Source: an uncultured Collinsella sp.
Lineage (GTDB): Bacteria > Actinomycetota > Coriobacteriia > Coriobacteriales > Coriobacteriaceae
Direction of reading: 5' to 3'
Assembly: GCA_902495545.1 (NCBI GenBank)
Contig: CABUXM010000041.1
Location: forward strand, 1 to 17,605
Length of the DNA stretch: 17,605 bases
Each line of letters starts with the position of its first letter. Position 1 is the first letter of the stretch. The translations under genes and the position numbers were made by a program. Of the stretch, positions 6,690 to 15,011 are shown piece by piece. The notes below the pieces were generated by a model. The model did no database searches and was not told where the DNA came from. It saw nothing but the letters and a program-made list of their open reading frames with translations.

Positions 6690-8234
6690 ATGAGAGATAT
6701 GGGAGACACAACGGCGTATTTGCGTTGGGGCATTCGGGAGATTATATGCCTGGCGCTGTTCTATTTTACGTTTTTGGCTGGCGAGTACCTCTTCGACATG
6801 CGCGTGGCCGAGTTTGTGCCGCCGAGCGAGGTTGCTACCTACGAGACCCTCATCGTCGGTGCGAGCGTAATCGGCTTTTTTGTGCGTCCTATTCTGTACT
6901 ATCGCCGCCCCCGCGCGATCGATACGACGAGCGACATCACGGGCGTGCTGCTGGTAGCGGCATTGCTACTGATGATTATGGCGGTTCGGTTTGAGATTCT
7001 AATTCTCGGCGGTTTGATGGCGTGCTGCACGCTGGGCTACTGCGGGTCGACCGCCCACGCCAACTTTGCGCGGCGCTTTGCGCGGACGCCGTACTTGGCG
7101 CGCGCGGCGGCGCTTTCATATGCTCTGGGCGTCCTGCTTCAGGTGTTCAGCCACATGGTGATACCCGCGGGGATTCCGCAGCAGTTTGTTTTTGTTGCCT
7201 GTGCGGTCGCGCAGGTGGCGCTCCTCCACGGCGTCCGCCGCGCCAAGCTGCGCGGCGAATCTGAGTTTGGGCCTGAACCCGATATCGCCGAGCTTTCGGT
7301 GGATGCATCGGAGTTTGGCGCCAAATGGCAAAACGATCCCGAGTCAACGGCGGCTTTTCGGCGCGCCGTGGTGCGTCTGACGATTGCAACCGCCTGCCTT
7401 ACCGGGGTGTTTGCCGCCCTCAATGCGGGGCTCACGATCTCGCACGCCGCCGGGTCCGTTGACTTGGGCGATTGGTCGCGCTTGCTGATGGGCGTGAGCG
7501 CTCTGCTCGCCGGCGCCCTATTTGACCTGCGCGGGCGCTCGTGTATGAACATCATCATGACCTGCGCCGCCATGTTGTCCACGCTCTCATTCGCTGTGCT
7601 TATCACCGATGCCAACGGCGCCAACATACTTGCCGCCACCGCCATCTTCTATCTGGGTGCGGGCTTCTTCGTGGTGTTTTTCACGGCGAAGTTTGCCGTC
7701 ATTTCGGTGTATGCGCACTGGTCGTATCTGTGGCCGTGCATGGGCCGCGTCATCAATAACGTTTGCGCGATGCTCGTGACGGCACCGGCGGTGGCGATTG
7801 TCTCGAGCCAGAACGTGCTGTTGGCAGTGGGCGTGGGGCTTGTACTGCTTGTGGGCATTGCGATCTCGCTGCTGGGACAGTCTGGGCATCAGGCCTATGA
7901 CGTTGAAGTGCGCGGCGACCTGGCGTTTGCTGCTAGCGACCTTGGCACGGATCCCGTATCCGCCCAGAGCGAGCCCGCCCCCGCAGAGGTGCCGGAGTCC
8001 ACACTCGACGAGCGCCTCGATGCCTTCGCCGTCGCCTTTGAGCTTACGCAGCGCGAGCGCGATATTTTGGAGGCCTTGGTCGCATCGCACGAGAGCGTTC
8101 AAGACATCGCCGCAACGCTCTTCCTTTCGCGCTCTACGCTCTACCGTCATATCGCCTCGATCAACAAAAAGACCGGTGCCTCCTCGCGCGTAGCCCTCAT
8201 CAACTTCTTCTGGTCCTGGACACCCCAAGACTAG
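6690..8234 (+). CDS. 12-helix membrane protein with LuxR-type DNA-binding domain
   Basis: A 514-residue membrane-bound transcription regulator. Hydrophobic segments fall in two groups, about 14-182 (six helices) and about 228-395 (six helices), split by a charged cytoplasmic loop at 183-227. This is an MFS-like 6+6 layout. An acidic, Pro-rich linker (~400-440) leads to a LuxR/GerE-type helix-turn-helix at 451-508: ELTQRERDILEAL, then the recognition helix LSRSTLYRHIASINKK (479-494). Such fusions are abundant in Coriobacteriia and are thought to sense small molecules at the membrane; the ligand here is unknown. The start at 6690 follows a run of nine G (6677-6685) that serves as Shine-Dalgarno; an ATG at 6699 is a weaker choice. 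A terminator starts three bases after the stop. Target genes could be either neighbour. Confidence 0.88.
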   Translation: MRDMGDTTAYLRWGIREIICLALFYFTFLAGEYLFDMRVAEFVPPSEVATYETLIVGASVIGFFVRPILYYRRPRAIDTTSDITGVLLVAALLLMIMAVRFEILILGGLMACCTLGYCGSTAHANFARRFARTPYLARAAALSYALGVLLQVFSHMVIPAGIPQQFVFVACAVAQVALLHGVRRAKLRGESEFGPEPDIAELSVDASEFGAKWQNDPESTAAFRRAVVRLTIATACLTGVFAALNAGLTISHAAGSVDLGDWSRLLMGVSALLAGALFDLRGRSCMNIIMTCAAMLSTLSFAVLITDANGANILAATAIFYLGAGFFVVFFTAKFAVISVYAHWSYLWPCMGRVINNVCAMLVTAPAVAIVSSQNVLLAVGVGLVLLVGIAISLLGQSGHQAYDVEVRGDLAFAASDLGTDPVSAQSEPAPAEVPESTLDERLDAFAVAFELTQRERDILEALVASHESVQDIAATLFLSRSTLYRHIASINKKTGASSRVALINFFWSWTPQD

Positions 8235-8236
8235 CT

Positions 8237-8277
8237 AACCACTACAAAGGTGACAGGCACCTTTGTGGTGGTTTTTT
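8237..8277 (+). terminator. Terminator of the LuxR-type gene (CAAAGG/CCTTTG family)
   Basis: A 16-bp stem, 8237-8252 with 8258-8273, has one pair that is G-U only in plus-strand RNA and a five-base loop ACAGG, and runs into six T (8272-8277). The sequence belongs to the same repeat family as 11957-11997 and the degenerate copy at 14885-14916. Confidence 0.9.
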
Positions 8278-8380
8278 ACCTGCAAAAATATGAATATGAG
8301 ACATTTGTCACCTGCCGTTTTGGTGCTCAAAGGCATATGAATGTGATGCTGAGCAGAGCAGAACGGAGGGGGGTGCACCT

Positions 8381-8830
8381 ATGGCGTCTCGGGGTTGCGC
8401 GTCTAATAAAATTGCGGGCGCGCTTATCGCCGTGGTGGTCTTTGCCGCGGCGGTGACACTCTTGCGAGTTTACGTTGCCGGCGACCATGGCGCTCAGGGA
8501 AAGACTGCCGCGCAAGTGTCGCTCAACGATTGCGCTGCAGTTCCGGTGGCGGTCAAGCTTATCGAGGACGGGGAGGCGCGGACGGTCTATGAGACCGACG
8601 ATGCCGAACTGGTCGCATCGACTTTTGCTGTGCTCGATGGCTGCACCGTGGGGGATGCGGTGGATGAGCGGACGAGCGATGCCGGCCGAACGCTCGTCTT
8701 TGTCTATACGGATGGCTCGGAGCAATCGGTGGAACTTGAGGGCAAAAACATCGTGCTCGATAAGACGGTATACCGACTTAACGGTGCCGATGAGTTATGG
8801 CGGCAGCTTGCCGCGATCAAAAACAGCTAA
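8381..8830 (+). CDS. Small membrane-anchored protein, function unknown
   Basis: A 149-residue protein with one N-terminal hydrophobic segment (about 11-31, IAGALIAVVVFAAAVTLL) after a short Lys-containing start. This makes it a signal anchor with the rest outside the membrane. The remaining ~115 residues are acidic and hydrophilic with beta-strand-like stretches (TLVFVYTDGSEQSVELEG). There is no lipobox cysteine. The ATG at 8381 is preceded by GGAGGGGGG (8365-8373) at a workable distance. It is the first gene of a block of four in one direction; the next start is 20 bases after its stop codon. I do not recognise the family. Confidence 0.75.
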   Translation: MASRGCASNKIAGALIAVVVFAAAVTLLRVYVAGDHGAQGKTAAQVSLNDCAAVPVAVKLIEDGEARTVYETDDAELVASTFAVLDGCTVGDAVDERTSDAGRTLVFVYTDGSEQSVELEGKNIVLDKTVYRLNGADELWRQLAAIKNS

Positions 8831-8850
8831 CGAAATTAGGGATGTACGGG

Positions 8851-10413
8851 ATGAGTGACTTGAGATTCTGCCCAGCGTGTGGGGCGCAGCTGCCTCGGGT
8901 CGCCGGCGTGCCGGTGCGATTTTGCCCGGGGTGCGGCGTCCGACTTGAGGGCGTTGTGGGCTACTCGGGCGCCGTGGGGGCTACAGATGGGGCGACTGCC
9001 GATGACGATGCGGACGAAGGCGGCGACCCGAGTGTGGACGCGCCGGCCGATGCGCCGGTGGAGACTGCCGGCGTCGCGTCGTCGTCTCGTGACGCGGCCA
9101 CGACGGATATGCCTCACATCGGTGACCTTGAGCTTCATGCCGCATGCGATACCTCCGGCGGCCAGGCACTCGCGCAGGTGGCGCTGCCGCGGGGCTGGCA
9201 TATCGAAGAGGCGCATCTTGAGCGCAGCGGCAGTTTCGACTGCCCGATTTCGGTTGGCGTGACGGCGGCGGGTCCGATGGGTGAGCGGATTGTGTACCGC
9301 TCCGAGCTCTGCTACGTGGATGCGGGCGCCGTTGCCAAGCGTATCCCCACGCAAACCGAACGCAAGGTGTTTGCGCACGTGGAGGCAGCTTGCGACGAGC
9401 TGGCTCAGGCCTGTGCAGCACGGCTGGGCGCGCGGGCAGAGGTTGTTGCCGAGCAACCGTACCCATCGAGCGCGGCGGTCGATATCGAGCGCGAGCGTGC
9501 CCGCGTAAAGCGCGAGGCGGCAAACGACTTTGCAATCCAGGGCTTTTCGATGGAGCCGAGTGATGTGGTCTATGAGTGCCGCATGCGTCGATATCGGCTC
9601 ACGGGCGCTCCGGTGCCCACCGAGCTCGCGGTGGCGGCCAAAGTCGAGGGCTATATGTTTTCAATCGGCGGCGTCGCGGGTTCTATGGGCAAAGGTGTTG
9701 CCGCTGGGGTCGAGGCGCTGCTGGGCGCGGGCCTTTCGAGTGGACTGATCGGCGGTGTTTTGGGCAAGCGCCTGCGCGAGCGCCAGGCGGCGGCAGCGGC
9801 GGGACAGGGCGTCGCGCAAGAACAGCCCACGGGTCGAGGCGGTTGCCCGGACGGAGCGTCGTTCGAGCTGGGCGCGGCCGACCTGCTGCAGTGGCGTATC
9901 AGGGACAGCTTCTGTTTGGCTGCGCCAGAAGGTCGCCTGGACGAGGCGGCCTCCACGGCGCTTGCATCAATGGCGTCGACTCTGCGGCTCAATCCGGCGA
10001 TTGCACGCGAAGCGTCAGCTCAAAAGCAACAGATGGTGCTTGAGCAGCGCCAACGCACGCAGATGAACATTGCCCAGCAGCAACAGCAGTTTGCAGCCTG
10101 GCAACAGATGCATGCCTCGCAACAGGCGGCGTTCGACAGCTACCAGCAGGCGTGGTTCGATCGCAGCGACCGTCAGCACGCCGCGAATATGGCTGCCAAC
10201 GCCGCCAATTTTTCCAGCGCGGGCGTGGGGACGGGCGCCGCCTCGTATTCCGATGCCATTCGCGGGGTCAACCATTACACCAGACCCGACGGCACCGATG
10301 TCGAGGTCTCGGTGATGGCCGACCAGGCCTGGGTCAACGGTTCGGGCGATGTGATCGGTACACGCGATGGTTTTGAACCCGGTTTTGGCTGGACGGAACT
10401 GCCTCGTCAATAG
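8851..10413 (+). CDS. Zinc-ribbon and Gln-rich protein, function unknown
   Basis: A 520-residue protein in five parts. Residues 1-34 are a zinc ribbon with CPAC (7-10) and CPGC (25-28). Residues 35-90 are an acidic low-complexity linker. Residues 90-265 are a mixed alpha/beta domain. A Gly-rich hydrophobic stretch (about 268-305) may sit in or on a membrane. Residues 389-464 are Gln-rich and likely coiled coil, followed by the terminal domain SYSDAIRGVNHYTRPDGTDV... (465-520). I recall that last RGV-x-Y-x-RPDG-x-x-VEV pattern in other zinc-ribbon proteins of gut Firmicutes and Coriobacteria, none with a known role. I start at 8851 rather than 8797 because AGGGA (8838-8842) is eight bases upstream and the 8797 frame would overlap the preceding gene. 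It is tightly spaced with the gene before it. Confidence 0.78.
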   Translation: MSDLRFCPACGAQLPRVAGVPVRFCPGCGVRLEGVVGYSGAVGATDGATADDDADEGGDPSVDAPADAPVETAGVASSSRDAATTDMPHIGDLELHAACDTSGGQALAQVALPRGWHIEEAHLERSGSFDCPISVGVTAAGPMGERIVYRSELCYVDAGAVAKRIPTQTERKVFAHVEAACDELAQACAARLGARAEVVAEQPYPSSAAVDIERERARVKREAANDFAIQGFSMEPSDVVYECRMRRYRLTGAPVPTELAVAAKVEGYMFSIGGVAGSMGKGVAAGVEALLGAGLSSGLIGGVLGKRLRERQAAAAAGQGVAQEQPTGRGGCPDGASFELGAADLLQWRIRDSFCLAAPEGRLDEAASTALASMASTLRLNPAIAREASAQKQQMVLEQRQRTQMNIAQQQQQFAAWQQMHASQQAAFDSYQQAWFDRSDRQHAANMAANAANFSSAGVGTGAASYSDAIRGVNHYTRPDGTDVEVSVMADQAWVNGSGDVIGTRDGFEPGFGWTELPRQ

Positions 10414-10490
10414 CGTGGGGTGGCTTATGTGTGAATCGATGCCGGGCGTGTTTCTCGGCATTGTGCTTAAAGAACGGGAAAGGAACAATG

Positions 10491-11228
10491 ATGAGGGAGA
10501 CGGTACTTTCGCGCACGGCATTTGTCGCGGCGGCGGGAACGGCGCTGCTGACGCTTGTGGGGTGCGGCGGACAGCGGACGCAGGATGCGACGGGTTTTAA
10601 CGACGACCGCCCGGTAAAGGACAGGATGGACGCGGGTGCGACGTCGGGCGATTCCGGCGACGCGGACAGCGGCTCGGCGGATGCGTTCGATACGTGGTCG
10701 GATGATTGCTGGGATGCGCACCGCAACATCAGCATCGCGGCGCTCCTCGAGCTTAAGGGCTGGCAGTTGCAGGAGTTTGCCTCGCAGCAGGGCTATACCT
10801 GGCAAGACGCGCTCGAGATGTACGAGGACGAGGCGGGACACGTGCTCAGCGTCTGCAATATCAGCAAGGACGGCGCGACCGAATGGCTCGGCGAGGACGA
10901 AATCGGAAAGCTCGACAAGGGCGGCACCGGAAGCACCGTGATGTTCACGCTGCAACTTTCGGGCTATTCGAGCTGCGAGGATGTTATCGCGGGCTTTTCT
11001 GTGCCGGTCGAGGACCGGGCGCAGATTACTTCGGGCTCATGGATCGCGTGCGTATACGGTTCCAACATGGCGCGGCACGTTGCCATGGCGAGCCCGATGG
11101 AAAACGGTGACTACCGCTTGGATCTCATTATCGAGGAAGCTATCAAGACCGGTAGGTTTACCCAGGGCGGTGGTGCTCCGACGATAGACGAATTTTGGCA
11201 GGAAAAGACTGGACGCGCGCTCGGCTAG
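10491..11228 (+). CDS. Lipoprotein A, function unknown
   Basis: A 245-residue exported lipoprotein. The signal MRETVLSRTAFVAAAGTALL leads to the lipobox LVGC with Cys25. A disordered Gly/Asp/Ser-rich spacer (about 28-70) follows, then a folded domain containing NISIAALLELKGWQLQEF and ending near TIDEFWQEKTG. The start at 10491 is six bases after AAAGGA (10479-10484); the ATG at 10488 is possible too. Its folded domain resembles that of the next gene in length, order of elements and ending (TIDEFW versus DIDELW), so the pair looks like an old duplication. It follows the zinc-ribbon gene by 77 bases. The family is not recognised; the ligand-binding or envelope role is open. Confidence 0.8.
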   Translation: MRETVLSRTAFVAAAGTALLTLVGCGGQRTQDATGFNDDRPVKDRMDAGATSGDSGDADSGSADAFDTWSDDCWDAHRNISIAALLELKGWQLQEFASQQGYTWQDALEMYEDEAGHVLSVCNISKDGATEWLGEDEIGKLDKGGTGSTVMFTLQLSGYSSCEDVIAGFSVPVEDRAQITSGSWIACVYGSNMARHVAMASPMENGDYRLDLIIEEAIKTGRFTQGGGAPTIDEFWQEKTGRALG

Positions 11229-11263
11229 GTGCGACGTGGCCAATACCGTAGCAAGGAACGAAC

Positions 11264-11950
11264 ATGATGAATGAAGTGACGATGAACCGTGCGGCCTTTG
11301 TGGCAGGCGCGGGTGCGCTGGCTTGTGCGCTGGCTGGCTGCTCGGGCGGATTGGGCGGCGCGGGCGGTGCCAAGAAGGCGACCACGGCGGACGCCGCCTG
11401 TGTAGACGACAACGCCAACGTGACGGTCTATGCTGCGATCAACTTGGACGGCGCCGACCTGGTGCGCCTGCTCAAGCATCAAAACTATGAGTGGCAAGGC
11501 GAGAGCGTGGGCTACGGTGCCGCCGATGATGCGGGACTTTTCGCTTTTACCTTTTCTAAGATTTCGGATGACGTGGACGAACTTGCGAACAGCGCGATAC
11601 CGCTTTCGGAGTCCGAGTACGAGGAACTTGAGCCGGGCGGCGGAGACGATAGCGTGGCGATTTTGCTCTCGGTGGGCGGCTATACGACGGGCGATCGTGC
11701 GCTTACCGGCGCAATCGGCGATGCGGCGATAGTGCAGGAGAAGTGCACAATCGACGATTCCGTGTATTGGCTGGTCAAGGCGCTCGACGGCAGCCGTTAC
11801 GTGATTTCGGCCTACGATACCGAAGATGATGGCGACAGCGCGCATGACATCTATATCTATAGTGAGTCTTTTATTCACACCGGTTATCTGAGCGGCGGCG
11901 ACCAAATCGATATTGACGAACTTTGGAGCCGCCTGACCAATGCCTCATAG
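11264..11950 (+). CDS. Lipoprotein B, paralogue of the preceding lipoprotein
   Basis: A 228-residue exported lipoprotein with signal MNRAAFVAGAGALACALAGC and lipobox Cys26. A short Gly-rich spacer precedes an acidic domain that begins NVTVYAAINLDGADLVRLLK and ends GGDQIDIDELWSRL. Domain order and ending match the upstream lipoprotein, although identity is low. AAGGA (11253-11257) lies six bases before the ATG at 11264; the ATG at 11267 is about as good. The gap to the previous gene is only 35 bases, so they are very likely co-transcribed. A bidirectional terminator starts seven bases after the stop codon. No family was recognised. Confidence 0.8.
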   Translation: MMNEVTMNRAAFVAGAGALACALAGCSGGLGGAGGAKKATTADAACVDDNANVTVYAAINLDGADLVRLLKHQNYEWQGESVGYGAADDAGLFAFTFSKISDDVDELANSAIPLSESEYEELEPGGGDDSVAILLSVGGYTTGDRALTGAIGDAAIVQEKCTIDDSVYWLVKALDGSRYVISAYDTEDDGDSAHDIYIYSESFIHTGYLSGGDQIDIDELWSRLTNAS

Positions 11951-11956
11951 CGCACC

Positions 11957-11997
11957 AAAACCACCACAAAGGGGGCAGGCGCCTTTGTGGTGGTTTT
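11957..11997. terminator. Bidirectional terminator between lipoprotein B and mgtA
   Basis: AAAACCACCACAAAGG (11957-11972) is perfectly inverted as CCTTTGTGGTGGTTTT (11982-11997) around a nine-base loop. The A-run and T-run at the two ends make it work in both directions, as suits the convergent genes on either side. It is the same repeat family as 8237-8277. Confidence 0.9.
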
Positions 11998-12031
11998 GCC
12001 CTTGGGCTGTCTACTGTGGCGGCTCACCGTG

Positions 12032-14800
12032 CTAAAGCAGCTCGCCGTGGTGGGCGATGTAGCGGCGCTTGGCCAGTTGGGTGAGCGCGATGTAGGCGGC
12101 GACGATGCCGATGAGCAGCGCGAAGAAGCTCGGCGGCAGCGGCATGAGGTCTAGCGCATCGGCGATGGGGCTTGCCGGCAGCCAGGTGACGAGTACCAGA
12201 CCCAGCACGGTGAGAGCGCACAGTGCCGGCGCGGCGTGGTCGCGCAGACTCGGCAGGCGCGGGGAGCGCAGCATGTGGATCACGAGCGTCTGCGACCACA
12301 TGGACTCGACAAACCAGCCGCTCTGGAAGATTGCGGCGAAGGTCGTCATGCCCGCGACGTTGCCCGCGGCGGCAAGCTCTGCCCAGCTCGCGCCCACGGT
12401 GGCGGGGCACACCACAAAGAAGAGCGCGGCGAAGGTCACGATGTCAAACAGCGAGCTCACGGGGCCCAGCTTGAGCATAAAGCCCTTAATGGACGCGGCG
12501 TCCCAGGCGCGCGGACGGGCGGTCCAGGCGTCGTCGACGGTGTCCCACGGCAGCGCGATGCACACGATCTCGTAGACCAGCGACAGCAGCACCAACTGCA
12601 GAGCGCTCATGGGCAAGAATGGCAAGAACAGGCTCGCGACGGTCACGGATAGCACGTTGCCAAAGTTGGAGCTCACCGTGGTCTTGAGGTACTTGAGCAG
12701 GTTGCCGTAGGTGCGGCGGCCTTCGATGATGCCGCGCTCGAGCACGCCCAGGTCCTTCTGGAGCAAGATGATATCGGCAGATTCCTTGGCAATGTCGACG
12801 GCCGAATCGACCGAGATGCCGCAATCGCTCGCACGCATCGCGGCGGCGTCGTTGATGCCGTCGCCCATAAAGCCCACGGTGTGGCCGAGCAGCTCGCGCA
12901 TGACGCGCACCAGGCGCGCCTTCTGCAGCGGCGAGAGCTTGGCGAACAGATGGGTGTTCTCGGCGCGCTCGGCAAGCTCGGCGTCATCGAGCGCATCGAT
13001 CTCGGAGCCGAGCAAGACGTTGCTCGCATCGATACCAATCTGCTCGCAGACGGTGGCGGCGACGCGGTCGTTGTCGCCGGTCAGGACCTTGACCGCCACG
13101 CCCTTGGCCTCGAGGGTGGCGACGGCGCCCGCGGCACTCGCCTTGGGCGGATCGAGGAAGGCCAAAAAGCCCATCAGCACCATGCCGCACTCGTCGGCGA
13201 TGCCAAATTCGCCCACGCAGCGCGGATCGGTCTTCTGCGCCACAGCAATCACGCGCAGGCCCTCGGCGTTAAGCCCAGCGACCTGCTTGCGAATCTGGGC
13301 GAGCTTCTCGTCGGTGAGCGGCTGAGCGATGCCATCGACCTCGACAAAGGAGCAGATCTCGAGCATTTCCTCGGCAGCTCCTTTGGTCACCATCTGGGTT
13401 TTGCCTTGGGCGTCGGCGACAACTACGCTCAGGCGACGGCGCGAGAAATCGAAGGGCACCTCGTCGACCTTGGTATAGCGGTCGCGCAGGCTCTGGCCCA
13501 GCATGGAATCGGGTGCTGCGGCCGAGGGCGTCACATCGGCGCGGTCGATGACGGCCAGGTCGATAAGGTTCTTGAGGCCGGTCTGGAAGAAGCTGTTCAA
13601 AAACGCATGGCGCAGCACACGTGCGTCTTCGATGCCGTCGGTGTTGAGGTAGCGCTCGAGCACGATGCGGTCTTCGGTGAGGGTGCCGGTCTTGTCGCAG
13701 CACAGTACGTCCATCGCGCCGAGGTTTTGGATCGCCGGCAGTTCCTTGACGATAACCTGGCGGCGGGCGAGGTCCTTGGCGCCCTGCGACAGGCTCGTGG
13801 TCACGATGACGGGGAGCATCTGCGGCGTGATGCCCACGGCCACGCTCGTGGCGAACAGCAGCGCGTCGATGACGTTGCCCTTGGTGGCAGCGTTGATGGC
13901 AAAGACGGCCGGCGCCATAACGAGCATGAGGCGCACGAGCAACATGGAGACGCTCGAGACGCCGCGGTCAAACGCGCTCTTCTCGCCGCGCCCGTTGAGC
14001 ATCTTGGCGATGCCGCCCAGGTAGGTGTCCGAGCCGGTGGCGACGACAAGCGCCATGGCGGTGCCGTTTTGCACGGAGGTGCCGGTAAAGACGATGTTCT
14101 TGCAGGCAGAGAGCGGCAGCGCGGAGCTGTCGGCACCCTCGACGACCGCGGCGGCAGCGGTCTTCTCGACGGCCTCGCTCTCGCCGGTGAGTGCGGACTC
14201 GATCACAAACAGGTCGCGCGCGGTGATGATGCGGGCATCGGCCGGCACCATGTCGCCGGCAGAGAGGCGGATTACATCGCCGGGGACGAGCTCGTCGAAG
14301 GGAATCTCGATGCGCTCGCCGTCGCGCAGGGCGGTGCAAGTGTTGGAGACCAGGTCCTTGAGGGCCTCGGCCGCATTGCCGCTGCGGGCTTCCTGGATAA
14401 ACTTCATGCCGCCCGATACCAGCAGCATGATGCCGATGACGATGACCGTGGAGGGGTCGCGCTGCGGCTCGGGTGCGGCGAGCACGTCGATGTAGAGCGA
14501 GACCAGTGCGAGCGCGGCGAGGATGCCGGCGAAGGGATCGATGAACGCGTCGGCGATGCGGCGGGCGAGCGTTTTGGTCGTTGCCTCGATGGTGTTGGGG
14601 CCGACGGCGTTCAGGCGCTCAGTTGCCTGCTCGACGGTGAGGCCGTTTGCCGTGGCGTCAAGCAGTACGAGGGCGTCCTCGGCACTATGGGTGGCGGCGA
14701 ATATGGTGTTCTTGGATAGGCCGGTATGAGCGGCAGGGCGCGCCGTGCGGCGGCGCTTGGAGATGGCTTCGAGTACCGTGACGGTTTTGAGCATCAGCAT
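12032..14800 (-). CDS. mgtA: Magnesium-transporting P-type ATPase
   Basis: A 922-residue type IIIB P-type ATPase that imports Mg2+ at the cost of ATP, slightly longer than the ~900 usual for MgtA/MgtB. Landmarks are LTGES (204-208, actuator), GITPQMLPVIVTT (323-335, the membrane motif typical of Mg2+ ATPases), CDKTGTLT with phosphorylated Asp369, KGA (473-475), TGDN (574-577) and GDGINDA (646-652), then the C-terminal helices. The start at 14800 has AAGGAGG five bases upstream; an ATG at 14794 is less well placed. It stands alone on the minus strand, with its own terminator at 11957-11997. Upstream is a long leader with a small ORF and hairpins, suggesting control by attenuation or translation in response to Mg2+ (inference). 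Confidence 0.93.
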   Translation of the reverse strand: MLMLKTVTVLEAISKRRRTARPAAHTGLSKNTIFAATHSAEDALVLLDATANGLTVEQATERLNAVGPNTIEATTKTLARRIADAFIDPFAGILAALALVSLYIDVLAAPEPQRDPSTVIVIGIMLLVSGGMKFIQEARSGNAAEALKDLVSNTCTALRDGERIEIPFDELVPGDVIRLSAGDMVPADARIITARDLFVIESALTGESEAVEKTAAAAVVEGADSSALPLSACKNIVFTGTSVQNGTAMALVVATGSDTYLGGIAKMLNGRGEKSAFDRGVSSVSMLLVRLMLVMAPAVFAINAATKGNVIDALLFATSVAVGITPQMLPVIVTTSLSQGAKDLARRQVIVKELPAIQNLGAMDVLCCDKTGTLTEDRIVLERYLNTDGIEDARVLRHAFLNSFFQTGLKNLIDLAVIDRADVTPSAAAPDSMLGQSLRDRYTKVDEVPFDFSRRRLSVVVADAQGKTQMVTKGAAEEMLEICSFVEVDGIAQPLTDEKLAQIRKQVAGLNAEGLRVIAVAQKTDPRCVGEFGIADECGMVLMGFLAFLDPPKASAAGAVATLEAKGVAVKVLTGDNDRVAATVCEQIGIDASNVLLGSEIDALDDAELAERAENTHLFAKLSPLQKARLVRVMRELLGHTVGFMGDGINDAAAMRASDCGISVDSAVDIAKESADIILLQKDLGVLERGIIEGRRTYGNLLKYLKTTVSSNFGNVLSVTVASLFLPFLPMSALQLVLLSLVYEIVCIALPWDTVDDAWTARPRAWDAASIKGFMLKLGPVSSLFDIVTFAALFFVVCPATVGASWAELAAAGNVAGMTTFAAIFQSGWFVESMWSQTLVIHMLRSPRLPSLRDHAAPALCALTVLGLVLVTWLPASPIADALDLMPLPPSFFALLIGIVAAYIALTQLAKRRYIAHHGELL

Positions 14801-14884
14801 AGGGTCCTCCTTGTTGAGGGGAGTTAGCGTACGTGTCGTATTTGCTTCAAAAAACCTAGATGTCGCTCACGTCAAGCTCTTGAG

Positions 14885-14916
14885 CCCACAAAGGGTGCAG
14901 CGCGCCTTTGCGGTGG
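14885..14916 (-). promoter_or_regulatory. Hairpin in the mgtA leader, degenerate CAAAGG/CCTTTG copy
   Basis: In minus-strand RNA, CCGCAAAGG (14913-14905) pairs with CCTTTGTGG (14894-14886) through nine pairs, one of them G-U; in plus-strand RNA that pair would be A-C. It thus folds better in the mgtA direction. It lies between the leader ORF and the mgtA start codon and is a decayed copy of the terminator repeat found at 8237 and 11957. No T-run follows directly. Confidence 0.5.
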
Positions 14917-14939
14917 TTTTGGCGATCTGCCGGTGGCGT

Positions 14940-15011
14940 TTATGCGTGTGCGGAGTCCTCGCGGCGTGCCGAGGGTGACATGCGGGTTTTTCGACTAGGA
15001 CTGCCTTCCAT
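14940..15011 (-). CDS. 23-codon leader ORF upstream of mgtA
   Basis: On the minus strand AGGAGG (15018-15023) lies six bases before an ATG at 15011. The frame reads MEGSPSRKTRMSPSARREDS then AHA and TAA at 14942-14940. It is too short to be a stand-alone enzyme, but its place in the mgtA leader recalls the proline/acidic MgtL peptide of Salmonella, which governs mgtA transcription. The sequence itself is not similar to MgtL apart from the ME start, prolines and Arg-rich middle. The Shine-Dalgarno is among the best in the window. It could still be a chance ORF. Confidence 0.45.
   Translation of the reverse strand: MEGSPSRKTRMSPSARREDSAHA

Noticed and set aside
10491..10570. Twin-arginine signal on the lipoproteins (SRTAF, NRAAF)
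   Set aside because: Only one arginine is present in each, so ordinary Sec-type lipoprotein signals are the better reading.
12881..14719. Plus-strand open frame of 612 codons opposite mgtA
   Set aside because: All P-type ATPase motifs are in the minus strand; the plus-strand translation is Gly/Asp/His-rich with no recognisable domain.
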